Origin: an uncultured cyanobacterium
GTDB lineage: Bacteria > Cyanobacteriota > Cyanobacteriia > CACIAM-69d
Direction of reading: 5' to 3'
Assembly (NCBI GenBank): GCA_937883785.1
Contig: CALGDE010000114.1
Location: forward strand, 1-64,000
Length of the DNA stretch: 64,000 nt
Shown here: positions 48,138-56,006 of the stretch, piece by piece
Layout: each line of letters starts with the position of its first letter
How positions within the stretch are numbered: position 1 is the stretch's first letter
The notes under the pieces: model-generated
Database searches by the model: none
Told to the model about the DNA's origin: nothing
What the model saw: only the letters and a program-made list of their open reading frames with translations
Position numbers and translations under genes: made by a program

Positions 48138-48319
48138 TCAAAGGTGCCATGGGGCAGGTTAAGCTTACACAAGATGTGTCTATTAAACTTGCCCATCTGT
48201 TTACACTTGTTTATCGGTTTCGGCGTGCTGGCTGTGTTTTGCTGGCATTTCTGTTCCGGTGACGGTAATAGAACTGGAGTGGGGTTGGACCAAGGATGTG
48301 TCGCGATAGATCGCAGAGA

Positions 48320-48994
48320 ATGGCTTCGCAACAAGTTTCCACTAAGGACGATATTCTGCAGCGCCTGCTGAAGTGTGGATCAGCAACGGCTCAGGTTTTG
48401 GCGGCGGATTTAAGTATTAGTGCCCAGGCGATTCGTCGGCACCTTAAGGATCTGGAAGAAGAAGGGTTGATTATTCATGAAATTGACCGCAGCGGCTCCG
48501 GGCGACCGCAACATGTTTACGAGCTGAGTGCGGCGGGGCGATCGCGATTTCCCGATGGCTACGATGAATTTGCCCTGGGGTTGCTGGAAACGTTGGCGGG
48601 CACCTTGGGAGAGGATCATGTGTCCCAGATTTTGCGGGAACAGTGGGTGCGTAAGGCGATCGCCTACCGACAGGCGCTGGGATCCGGTCCGTTGAAGGAG
48701 CGGGTGGCGCGGCTAGTGGATTTACGCCGGGAAGAGGGATATATGACCGAGTGGGAGGATATTTCCAAGGCGGATGATGATGATTTGAGGATTTTTATTT
48801 CGGAGCATAATTGCGCTATTTCTACGGTGGCGTCGTCGTTTCCTGGGGTGTGTGCGCACGAGCTGGAAATGTTTGCGATCGCCCTGGAAGGGTGCAACGT
48901 GGAACGCACCCAGTGGATGGCGGGGGGAGAGCATCGCTGTGGATATGTGGTCTCCCTCGCCAGTAGTCCGGTGCCCGTGGAAAGTTCGCGCTAG
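48320..48994 (+). CDS. sufR: Fe-S responsive transcriptional repressor SufR
   Basis: A 224-residue DeoR/MarR-like winged-helix repressor. The DNA-binding domain occupies the first 75 residues (KDDILQRLLKCGSATAQVLA, SAQAIRRHLKDLEEEGLI, GRPQHVYELS). The C-terminal part carries the cysteines expected to hold an Fe-S cluster: HNCAIS, PGVCAHELEMF, GCNVERTQWMAGGEHRCGY. When loaded with cluster it should bind the sites between sufR and sufB and repress sufBCDS. The start used is the ATG at 48320 (MASQQVSTKDD); an upstream in-frame ATG at 48296 adds eight basic residues. It is divergent from sufB, as in other cyanobacteria. Confidence 0.95.
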   Translation: MASQQVSTKDDILQRLLKCGSATAQVLAADLSISAQAIRRHLKDLEEEGLIIHEIDRSGSGRPQHVYELSAAGRSRFPDGYDEFALGLLETLAGTLGEDHVSQILREQWVRKAIAYRQALGSGPLKERVARLVDLRREEGYMTEWEDISKADDDDLRIFISEHNCAISTVASSFPGVCAHELEMFAIALEGCNVERTQWMAGGEHRCGYVVSLASSPVPVESSR

Positions 48995-49068
48995 TTTTTC
49001 CCGGTTGGGCTTTTTTGATTGGTTTTTGAGCTGTTTTTTTCGGTTAGATTTTTCCGACTGAGTTTTGG

Positions 49069-49542
49069 TTATAACCCCAGGTCGGATAAGCCGGGGTGGT
49101 CATCGGGGCGGCGTCCTAAGGGCCAGTGGTATTTGCGATCCGATTCGGCGATCGGTAAGTCGTTAATGCTGGCAATGCGGCGCTTCATCAAACCTGACGG
49201 GGCAAACTCCCAGTTTTCGTTGCCATAAGCTCGATACCATTGCCCCGAATCGTCGTGCCACTCGTAGGCAAAACGTACGGCAATGCGGTTGTCTTCGAAC
49301 GCCCACAGTTCTTTTATTAGGCGATAGTCTAGCTCCTTGGCCCATTTGCGCTGAAGGAATTTGATGATTTCTTCGCGCCCCTCCACAAACTCCGCGCGAT
49401 TCCGCCAAACGCTGTCAACGGTGTAGGCGAGGGCAACTTTTTCAGGGTTCCGACCATTCCAACCGTCTTCGGCACCGCGCACTTTTTGGGCGGCAGTTTC
49501 GGCGTCGAAGGGGGGAAATGGGGAGCGACTTTCTGAGGTCAT
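49069..49542 (-). CDS. SnoaL/NTF2-like protein (DUF1348 type)
   Basis: A 157-residue single-domain protein of the NTF2-like superfamily. Typical DUF1348 segments are [46 protein letters not shown] (in two parts) and the [24 protein letters not shown] segment, with the conserved end [12 protein letters not shown] and [16 protein letters not shown]. The function of the family is not established; the cone-shaped cavity suggests binding of a small molecule. The gene is convergent with sufR and shows normal codon use. Confidence 0.85.
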   Translation of the reverse strand: MTSESRSPFPPFDAETAAQKVRGAEDGWNGRNPEKVALAYTVDSVWRNRAEFVEGREEIIKFLQRKWAKELDYRLIKELWAFEDNRIAVRFAYEWHDDSGQWYRAYGNENWEFAPSGLMKRRIASINDLPIAESDRKYHWPLGRRPDDHPGLSDLGL

Positions 49543-49785
49543 AGTTGGGGTGGTTGGTTAAATTCGCCGATATGATATCTCGCTGGATGGGGTGCGGGGG
49601 GTTAATTCTTGAGTGGGCTATGTGTCAATGTGTTGCCAACTGATGCGCTTTGTTGGGGGGAGATTGTGATGGGGGCGATGGGGGGAGCGATCGCCCCAAA
49701 ACCGAAGAACGCCAAAGATAGTCAAATAAAGATAGTCCCAAAGGTTGTCGTTAAAATTGGGGATAAAACAACGTGAGGGGCGGAC

Positions 49786-50037
49786 ATGAGTGGAATGGGA
49801 TTGCCGGAATTTTTAACTGCGGAGGAGTCGGCGAAGGTGGATGCGGCATTGTTGTCGTCGCCGGAAAAGTTTTTGACGCGGTTAACGTTGTCGTCGTTTA
49901 AGCTGCTGACGTTTATTGCAGAGAGCGAAGGGGTGGCGATCGCGGACCTGACCCAGGAGCAAATCATTGCCTGGTTCGAGCGAGATGCTAAGACCAAGCG
50001 AGAACAGGGTGTCGATGCAGCGGTTTTGAAGTGGTAA
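49786..50037 (+). CDS. Small helical protein heading the EAD1/AAA/WD40 island
   Basis: An 83-residue protein, predicted mostly helical: LTAEESAKVDAALLSSPEKF, RLTLSSFKLLTFIAESEG and LTQEQIIAWFERDAKTKREQG. It has no membrane segment, cysteine pair or enzymatic motif, and I do not recognise a family. GAGGGG precedes the ATG. It stops four bases before the EAD1-AAA gene, so the two are probably translated together and may interact. A role as adaptor, inhibitor or effector partner is only a guess from position. Confidence 0.7.
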   Translation: MSGMGLPEFLTAEESAKVDAALLSSPEKFLTRLTLSSFKLLTFIAESEGVAIADLTQEQIIAWFERDAKTKREQGVDAAVLKW

Positions 50038-50041
50038 GCGA

Positions 50042-51553
50042 ATGACCTGGACCAGCGATCGCAAAAAACAGTTTCGGCAGGCGTTGCAGGATGTGTATCG
50101 CTCCTATGGGGCGTTGAGCCTGTTTGTGGCGGAGGAAGTTGGGGAGAATTTAGAGGCGATCGCTGGGGCGGGGAATTTGACGGAGGCGGCGTTTAAGCTG
50201 ATTGATTGGGCGGAGGCGAAGGGGCGTTTAGAGGAATTGTACGCGGCGTTTTGTGCGGAAGATCCGGGGCATGGATTTGCGCAGTCGGCGAATGGCGGTG
50301 GCGGTGCTCCGGGAGCTGGGGCGGCGATGGGGCAGTCGGGGGGACGGACGATTTCGACGGGGGGTGGCGATTATCGGGAGATTCTTAACCAGGGGCAGTA
50401 TGCCGAGGGGAATATTGATAATCGCCGATCGCAACGGGGGATTAATTCCAATGACAGTTCGACGGTCAATATTGGGACGGTGATTCAGAATTTTGGTGCT
50501 TCTTCTGGGGGGCCGTCTTCTTCAGAACCTTCGCCAAGTTCAGCGGGACAGGAAGGCGATCGCTATGTGTCCCATGAGTCCATTGAGCGGGAATGCCGAT
50601 CGCGGTTGATGGAGGATGGGGCGCTGGTGCGGATTAAAGCGCCTCACCAAATGGGGAAGACGGAGTTGGCGGTGCGGCTGTGTCGTTTCGCGAGGACGCA
50701 GGATTATGACTGTGTGGTGATTGATTTTCAGGCGGTGCAGGCGCAGCAGTTGGCGGAGTTGGATCGGTTTTGGCGGTGGTTTTGTCAGACGATCGCCGAT
50801 GCAGTGGACGTCAAAACTTCCTTGAATGAGTACTGGAATACTGAGCTGTTGGGGAGTAATTCGAGCTGCGAAAAGTATTTGCAGAAGGCGGTGCTGCGGC
50901 AGACGGATAAGGCGTTGGTGCTGATTTTGGAGAATGTGGATCGGTTGTTTGCGGAGGAGACGTTGGCGATCGCGGAGGAAGTGTTTCGGCTGGTGCGGGC
51001 GTTCCATGAAAAGGCGAAAACGTCGAAGCCCTGGCGGAAGTTGCGGCAGGTGCTGACCTATTCCACGGAGCCGTTGGCTAAGTTGGAGTTTGCTAATACA
51101 AATTACTCGCCGTTCAATGTGGGTCGCGAGGTGGAGCTGAAGAGTTTGTCGGCGCAGCAGGTGGGACAGTTGGCGCAACAGTTTGGGGTGCGGTTGGAGG
51201 ATGGGGCGATCGCTCAATTGATGATGGATTTTGGGGGACATCCGGCATTAATCCAACAGGCATTTGATCGGCTGCGGTCGGAGCCTAGTCTTGATTTAAA
51301 TGCCCTGTATCTCGATGCGCTGTGCCCCACTAGTTCCATCAGTAGCCATTTACGAAATTTAGAACGCCAATTGAATCAGTCTGGTTTGAAGGATGCGATC
51401 GCCCAGGTGGTTCGAGCATCGGAGCCGGTGGAGATTCCCAAGGAGGATGCCTATGGTTTATATCGATTGGGGTTGGTGGATTGGGAGAGCGATCGCCGTC
51501 GGGTGAAACCGCGCTGTCGGTTATATCGTGATCGCTTTAGGGCAGATGGTTAA
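50042..51553 (+). CDS. EAD1-domain protein with degenerate AAA-like (AAA_35) module
   Basis: A 503-residue protein. Residues about 5-75 match effector-associated domain 1 (RKKQFRQALQDVYRSYGALS, then ENLEAIAGAGNLTEAAFKLIDWAEAKGRL). A Gly/Ser/Asn-rich linker runs to about 175 and includes a DYREILNQGQYAEGN-like stretch. The AAA-like (AAA_35) domain follows. Its Walker A is APHQMGKT (K and T at 206-207). Its Walker B is LILENVD, with Glu297-Asn298 in place of the usual Asp-Glu, so ATP hydrolysis is doubtful. The C-terminus is winged-helix-like (GLYRLGLVDWESDRRRVKPR). EADs link STAND-type sensors to separate effectors carrying the same EAD; none is in this window. It is four bases after the small gene and 73 bases before the AAA-WD40 gene. 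Confidence 0.85.
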   Translation: MTWTSDRKKQFRQALQDVYRSYGALSLFVAEEVGENLEAIAGAGNLTEAAFKLIDWAEAKGRLEELYAAFCAEDPGHGFAQSANGGGGAPGAGAAMGQSGGRTISTGGGDYREILNQGQYAEGNIDNRRSQRGINSNDSSTVNIGTVIQNFGASSGGPSSSEPSPSSAGQEGDRYVSHESIERECRSRLMEDGALVRIKAPHQMGKTELAVRLCRFARTQDYDCVVIDFQAVQAQQLAELDRFWRWFCQTIADAVDVKTSLNEYWNTELLGSNSSCEKYLQKAVLRQTDKALVLILENVDRLFAEETLAIAEEVFRLVRAFHEKAKTSKPWRKLRQVLTYSTEPLAKLEFANTNYSPFNVGREVELKSLSAQQVGQLAQQFGVRLEDGAIAQLMMDFGGHPALIQQAFDRLRSEPSLDLNALYLDALCPTSSISSHLRNLERQLNQSGLKDAIAQVVRASEPVEIPKEDAYGLYRLGLVDWESDRRRVKPRCRLYRDRFRADG

Positions 51554-51626
51554 AAGGCGGGATTAAAATAGAGCAATAAATTTGGGTTTTGGGCTCCAAG
51601 ATGAATGGGCGAGTTGGCTACCGACT

Positions 51627-54600
51627 ATGACTGAGAGTTCGCGATTTTTTAAGGACCAGGGGGGAAGCCTGTTTGCGGGGGAGCCGACCTATGTGGAACG
51701 GGCGGCGGATGAGGAGCTTTATCAGGCGCTGCGGGCAGGGGAATTTTGCTACGTTTTGAATTCCCGGCAGATGGGAAAGTCTAGCTTGGCGGTGCAGGCG
51801 ATCGCTCGGTTGGAACGGGAGGGGGTGGGTTGTTTTTATTTAGATTTGTCGAAGTTTGAGGCGGCGATCGAACCGGCGCGGTGGTACGCCAATATTGCGT
51901 TTGAGTTGGCGGATGCGTTGGATTTGGATGGGGCGGAGGAGTTGTGGCAGTCGTTGGAGATGGTGTCGCCGTTGGAGCGGTTGGCGCAGGTGTTGGAGCG
52001 GGTGGTGTTGCCGGAGATTGAGGGGGGGCTGGCGATCTTTTTGGATGAGATTGATTCGGTTTTGGGGCTGGAGTTTAATGCGGATGATTTGTTTGCGTTT
52101 ATTCGGGCTTGTTATAACCAGCGGGCGGTGAAGCCGGAGTATGGCAAATTAACCTTTTGTTTGTTGGGGGTGGCCTCGCCGGCTGAGCTGATTCGGGATA
52201 TTAGTCAGGCACCGTTTAATATTGGGCGGGCGATTCGGTTGGGGGGATTGGGGTTTGAGCAGGCGATCAATAAACTGACGCCGGGGTTGAGTGGGTTGGC
52301 GGAGCCGGTGGCGGGGTTGCGAGAGATTTTGGATTGGACCGGGGGGCAGCCGTTTTTAACTCAGAAGGTCTGTCGGGCAGTGGCGGATGCGGCGGCGGTT
52401 AACCCAGCGGTGTCGGTGGAGGCGGTGATTCGGGGGCAGATTATTGAGAATTGGGAAACGAATGACGAGCCGATTCATTTGCGCCATATTGCCGAGAAGA
52501 TTGTAAAGAGTGATCGCGCGGTGCGGCTGTTGGGGCTTTATCGCCAGGTGTGGACGGAGGAGGTGGCGGAACCGGGAGCGGTGCGGGGCATTGATGTGGA
52601 GGGGAATGCTGATGAGATGGCGCTGTTGCTGTCGGGTATAGCGGTTCGAGATGGGAGACAAGTGCGAGTCTATAACCAGATTTATCGGGCCGTATTTGAT
52701 ACTGAATGGGCAAAATCAGAACAGGCTAAATTGCGACCTTACAGAGACAAATTTGATGCTTGGAAAGCATCAGGCAAGCCAGCACATTTGCTAGATAGAA
52801 GGGAACTTAAAGACGCGCGGATATGGGCTCAAGGCAAACGGCTAGACGATGCAGATTATGACTTACTGACCGCTAGCCAAGAAGCACATATGGCAAAGCT
52901 CCAGAGAACTTCTCTGGGAACCGTTGTCGCTGCCTTTGTGGCCGCTGGAGTGACTGGGGGACTAGCAATAGCCGCACAAGCAGAATTTCAGCGCGTCCGA
53001 GCCATTACAGAAATCGAGCAACAGGTGCGTGATGGAATGTCTCTACTTGATGTAGATAGGCATTTAGAGGCTCTTACAGTTTTTGTTGGTGCGGGTCGAC
53101 GCTTGGAGTTATTAGTCAAACATGAAGAAACTTCGGGTTTCCCAACGGTACGCCCGCTCTACGCTCTAGAAACCGCCATGAGTGAAATTCGACCTGAATT
53201 ACGCACCTTTAGCGGACATTCCTCTACAGTCTTGAGTGCAAGTTTTAGCCCAGACGGTAAGACGATTGTTTCCGCATCTGACGACCAGACGTTGAAGCTA
53301 TGGGATGCTAGCACTGGCAAAGAATTACGCACCTTTAGCGGACATTCCTCTACAGTCTTGAGTGCAAGTTTTAGTCCGGACGGAAAGATGATTATTTCCG
53401 CGTCTGGTGACCAGACGTTAAAGCTGTGGGATGCAAATACTGGCAAAGAATTACGTACCCTAAACGGGCATTCTGATGGTGTTTGGAGTGCAAGTTTCAG
53501 CCCGGATGGTGAGACAATCGTTTCCGCTTCCGATGACCAGACGCTGAAGCTGTGGGACGCGAATACCGGCAAAGAATTACGCACTTTTAGCGGACATTCC
53601 TTCCAAGTTTTTAGCGCGAGCTTCAGCCCGGATGGTGAGACAATCGTTTCCGCTTCCGGTGACCAGACGTTAAAGCTATGGGATGCTAGCACCGGCCAAG
53701 AACTGCGCACTCTCAACGGACATTCCTCCAGTATTTTTAATGCGAGTTTTAGCCTGGATGGGAAGATGATTGTTTCTGCTTCCAATGATCGGACGTTAAA
53801 GCTTTGGGATGCAAGAACCGGTGAAGAATTGCGCACTCTCAACGGACATTCCTCTAGTATTTTTAATGCGAGCTTCAGCCCGGATGGCAAGATGATCGTC
53901 TCTGCCTCTTTGGATCAGACGTTGAAGCTGTGGGATGCGAGCACCGGTGAAGAATTACGCACCCTAAACGGGCATGCTTCTGGTGTTTACAGCGCGAGTT
54001 TCAGCCCAGATGGCAAGACAGTTGTTTCTGCGTCCGATGCTGATGAGCAGACTTTAAAACTGTGGGATGTGAGTACGGGTGAAGAATCACGAACTCTAGA
54101 CGGACACTCCGAAAGTGTGTTTAGCGCGAATTACAGCCCGGATGGCAAGATGATCGTCTCCGCTTCCGGTGATAAAACGATTAAAATTTGGGACACAGGT
54201 ACGGGCGCAGAGTTACGTACCCTCAACGGGCACTCCGAGGGAGTTAGAAGTGCGAGTTTCAGCCCGGATGGCAAAATGATTATTACTACTTCCGATGCCT
54301 ATGAACAAATGACAAAGTTATGGGACGTGAGTACTGGCGAAAATTTACGCACCTTCAACGGACTCTTAGATGCGAGCTTCAGCCCGGATAGTAAAACGAT
54401 TGTCTCGCCTTTAAGAGAGGACGGGACGGTAAAGGTTTGGGACGTGAACACCGGCGGAGAGTTACATACTCTCTATGGACACTCTGAGAGTGTTTGGAGC
54501 GCGAGTTTCAGTCCAGATGGCCAAACAATTATTTCTACTTCTCGAGATCAGACAGTAAAAGTTTGGGACGCAAGCACCGGCAGAGAACTATATACCCTAA

Positions 54601-55094
54601 ATGGACATTCCGAGGGAGTAACGAGTGCGAGTTTCAGCCCAGATGGCAAGATGATTGTTTCCGCTTCCTATGACCAGACAGTAAAAGTTTGGGACGCAAG
54701 CACCGGCAGAGAACTACATACCCTAAATGGACATTCCGAGGGAGTAACGAGTGCGAGTTTCAGCCCAGATGGCAAGATGATTGTTTCCGCTTCCTATGAC
54801 CAGACGGCGAAGCTATGGGATACGAGGACTGGCGAAGAATTACGAACCCTAAACGGACATTCCGGGGGAGTGACGAGTGCGAGCTTCAGCCCGGATGGTA
54901 AGACGATTGTTTCCGCCTCTGGTGACCAGACGGTGAAGCTGTGGAAAGTGGAAACCTTTGAAGAACTTCTCACCCGCGCCTGCGATTGGCTAACCCCATG
55001 GCTAAGCAACCCCAACTCTCCTGCCACAGATGAAAACCGAGCCCTCTGTGGTGTTCCTCCCCGCCCCAAATCCGAAGCCACCGCAAACAACTAA
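51627..55094 (+). CDS. STAND-like AAA_35 protein with membrane helix and 14 WD40 repeats
   Basis: About 1,155 residues. The AAA-like domain (residues about 15-345) has Walker A NSRQMGKSS (GKS at 50-52) and an intact Walker B IFLDEID (D140, E141). A winged-helix segment and basic linker follow, then one membrane helix (GTVVAAFVAAGVTGGLAIAA, about 428-450) and a helical spacer. Fourteen WD40 repeats run from about residue 525 to 1110, enough for two seven-bladed propellers. This layout is typical of cyanobacterial sensor NTPases in which the propellers bind a ligand and the NTPase oligomerises. The ATG at 51627 (MTESSRFF) fits the family; a TTG at 51582 is in frame. It overlaps the convergent DUF2442 gene by four bases. 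Confidence 0.9.
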   Translation: MTESSRFFKDQGGSLFAGEPTYVERAADEELYQALRAGEFCYVLNSRQMGKSSLAVQAIARLEREGVGCFYLDLSKFEAAIEPARWYANIAFELADALDLDGAEELWQSLEMVSPLERLAQVLERVVLPEIEGGLAIFLDEIDSVLGLEFNADDLFAFIRACYNQRAVKPEYGKLTFCLLGVASPAELIRDISQAPFNIGRAIRLGGLGFEQAINKLTPGLSGLAEPVAGLREILDWTGGQPFLTQKVCRAVADAAAVNPAVSVEAVIRGQIIENWETNDEPIHLRHIAEKIVKSDRAVRLLGLYRQVWTEEVAEPGAVRGIDVEGNADEMALLLSGIAVRDGRQVRVYNQIYRAVFDTEWAKSEQAKLRPYRDKFDAWKASGKPAHLLDRRELKDARIWAQGKRLDDADYDLLTASQEAHMAKLQRTSLGTVVAAFVAAGVTGGLAIAAQAEFQRVRAITEIEQQVRDGMSLLDVDRHLEALTVFVGAGRRLELLVKHEETSGFPTVRPLYALETAMSEIRPELRTFSGHSSTVLSASFSPDGKTIVSASDDQTLKLWDASTGKELRTFSGHSSTVLSASFSPDGKMIISASGDQTLKLWDANTGKELRTLNGHSDGVWSASFSPDGETIVSASDDQTLKLWDANTGKELRTFSGHSFQVFSASFSPDGETIVSASGDQTLKLWDASTGQELRTLNGHSSSIFNASFSLDGKMIVSASNDRTLKLWDARTGEELRTLNGHSSSIFNASFSPDGKMIVSASLDQTLKLWDASTGEELRTLNGHASGVYSASFSPDGKTVVSASDADEQTLKLWDVSTGEESRTLDGHSESVFSANYSPDGKMIVSASGDKTIKIWDTGTGAELRTLNGHSEGVRSASFSPDGKMIITTSDAYEQMTKLWDVSTGENLRTFNGLLDASFSPDSKTIVSPLREDGTVKVWDVNTGGELHTLYGHSESVWSASFSPDGQTIISTSRDQTVKVWDASTGRELYTLNGHSEGVTSASFSPDGKMIVSASYDQTVKVWDASTGRELHTLNGHSEGVTSASFSPDGKMIVSASYDQTAKLWDTRTGEELRTLNGHSGGVTSASFSPDGKTIVSASGDQTVKLWKVETFEELLTRACDWLTPWLSNPNSPATDENRALCGVPPRPKSEATANN
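53200..54966 (+). repeat. Fourteen tandem 126-base WD40-coding units
   Basis: Units of 42 codons, each reading like LRTLNGH...SFSPDGK.IVSAS.DQTLKLWDASTGEE. Unit 10 is short and units 7 and 9 carry two or three extra codons. The blocks at about 54550-54675 and 54676-54801 are nearly identical over most of 126 bases, including synonymous positions, which points to recent duplication or gene conversion. Confidence 0.93.
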
Positions 55095-55438
55095 ACTGCC
55101 ACTAACCGTTCCATCCACTCCCGCGATCCAAAGCGCCCCGCCAAAAGCATCGGCACACTCAAATCCGCATCCAGCACGTCCCACCGCAACCCATCCCCCG
55201 CCGACGTCAACTCCACCAACGCCAACACCTCCGGCTCCGCCCCCGCAATCCCCTGAGCGATCTCCACCGGAAACCAAAACACCGCCCCACCCCGCAACCC
55301 AATCACAATTTCATTGCCTTCAGGCTCATAGTTCACCCACTTCCCCCGAGGCTCCCTCAACTCATTGAGCATTGCCACCCGCTGTGCCTGCTAAAGCTGC
55401 CGATCCAACTCATCCGCCGCCACAGGAAAATCAGCCAT
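55091..55438 (-). pseudogene. DUF2442-like gene interrupted by an in-frame TAG
   Basis: Read from the ATG at 55438, the frame gives MADFPVAADELDRQL, then a TAG (complement of 55391-55393), and continues in the same frame QAQRVAMLNELREPRGKW to the normal end. With the TAG read through, the product would be about 115 residues and look like a full DUF2442 protein (LLAGRFGSREW near the C-terminus). The ATG overlaps the stop of the upstream gene (TAATG), which supports translation from that start. A shorter product could still begin at the GTG at 55378. DUF2442 proteins are often found in toxin-antitoxin-like pairs. Either a nonsense mutation or a sequencing error is possible. Confidence 0.75.
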
Positions 55439-55788
55439 TAGGATTTCCCACCCAACAAACACAGCGATCGCCCCTTCGCCATCCGCACCACATGCTCCAA
55501 ATACTCATACTGCTCCCACTCCCGCCGGTCCTCCCCAGTCAGTCCCCCCAACTCGGATCGATCCAACAACACCCGAATCCGCTCCTGTAACTCCTCAGAA
55601 GGGCGCAACGCCAACACCTCCTGAGGCTGCGGCAACTTCGCCAAAAACTCCAACACCTCAACCATCGTCGAAAACTCAAGGGACTGCGCCTCAAGAAACT
55701 GCAACCCCGCCTGCAACACCTGAGACACATCTCGCGAATCCAACCGCTCTGCTAACTCATCCGGCAGATCCACCGTCACTTGAATCAT
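55438..55788 (-). CDS. Antitoxin-like protein
   Basis: A 116-residue protein. The N-terminus (MIQVTVDLPDELAERLDSRD) resembles ribbon-helix-helix-type antitoxins, which bind DNA as dimers. The C-terminal half (RIRVLLDRSELGGLTGEDRREWEQYEYLEHVVRMAKGR, in two parts: GGLTGEDRREWEQYEYLEH and VVRMAKGR) is a helical tail commonly seen in cyanobacterial antitoxins that pair with nuclease-type toxins. The start is the ATG at 55788 with GAGG upstream; a TTG at 55794 is also in frame. Its stop overlaps the DUF2442 start as TAATG, so the two were translated together. No recognisable toxin is present, so its partner is either the DUF2442 product or lost. Confidence 0.75.
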   Translation of the reverse strand: MIQVTVDLPDELAERLDSRDVSQVLQAGLQFLEAQSLEFSTMVEVLEFLAKLPQPQEVLALRPSEELQERIRVLLDRSELGGLTGEDRREWEQYEYLEHVVRMAKGRSLCLLGGKS

Positions 55789-55937
55789 CGCCAAACCTCA
55801 AAGCGCCACCCTCAGCCTAACAATTGGGGCAATGGCTTCAAAGCCCGCCCTTCACTCCACTATTCAAGCCCGAAACAACGACTCCACTTGAATCACACAA
55901 TCGGGAAATGCTAACGGTGCGATCGCCTCATAACCCC

Positions 55938-55978
55938 AAAAAAGGGACCTGAACCTTTTCCAGTTCAAGCCCCCTTTT
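55938..55978 (-). terminator. Rho-independent terminator after the RPV-repeat gene
   Basis: On the minus strand AAAAGGGGGCTTGAAC pairs with GTTCAGGTCCCTTTT (small internal loop) and runs into TTTTTT. It sits 29 bases after the stop of the repeat protein gene. Confidence 0.85.
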
Positions 55979-56006
55979 AAATTCGATTTAATGCCGCCGT
56001 CGCGCC

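Noticed and set aside
53159-53890. 243-codon frame with internal repeats opposite the WD40 region
   Set aside because: Its repeats are the mirror of the WD40 units; no independent support.
53200-54966. Possible CRISPR-like repeat array
   Set aside because: The 126-base period is coding, translates to WD40 units, and has no short repeat/spacer pattern. No CRISPR array was seen elsewhere in the window either.
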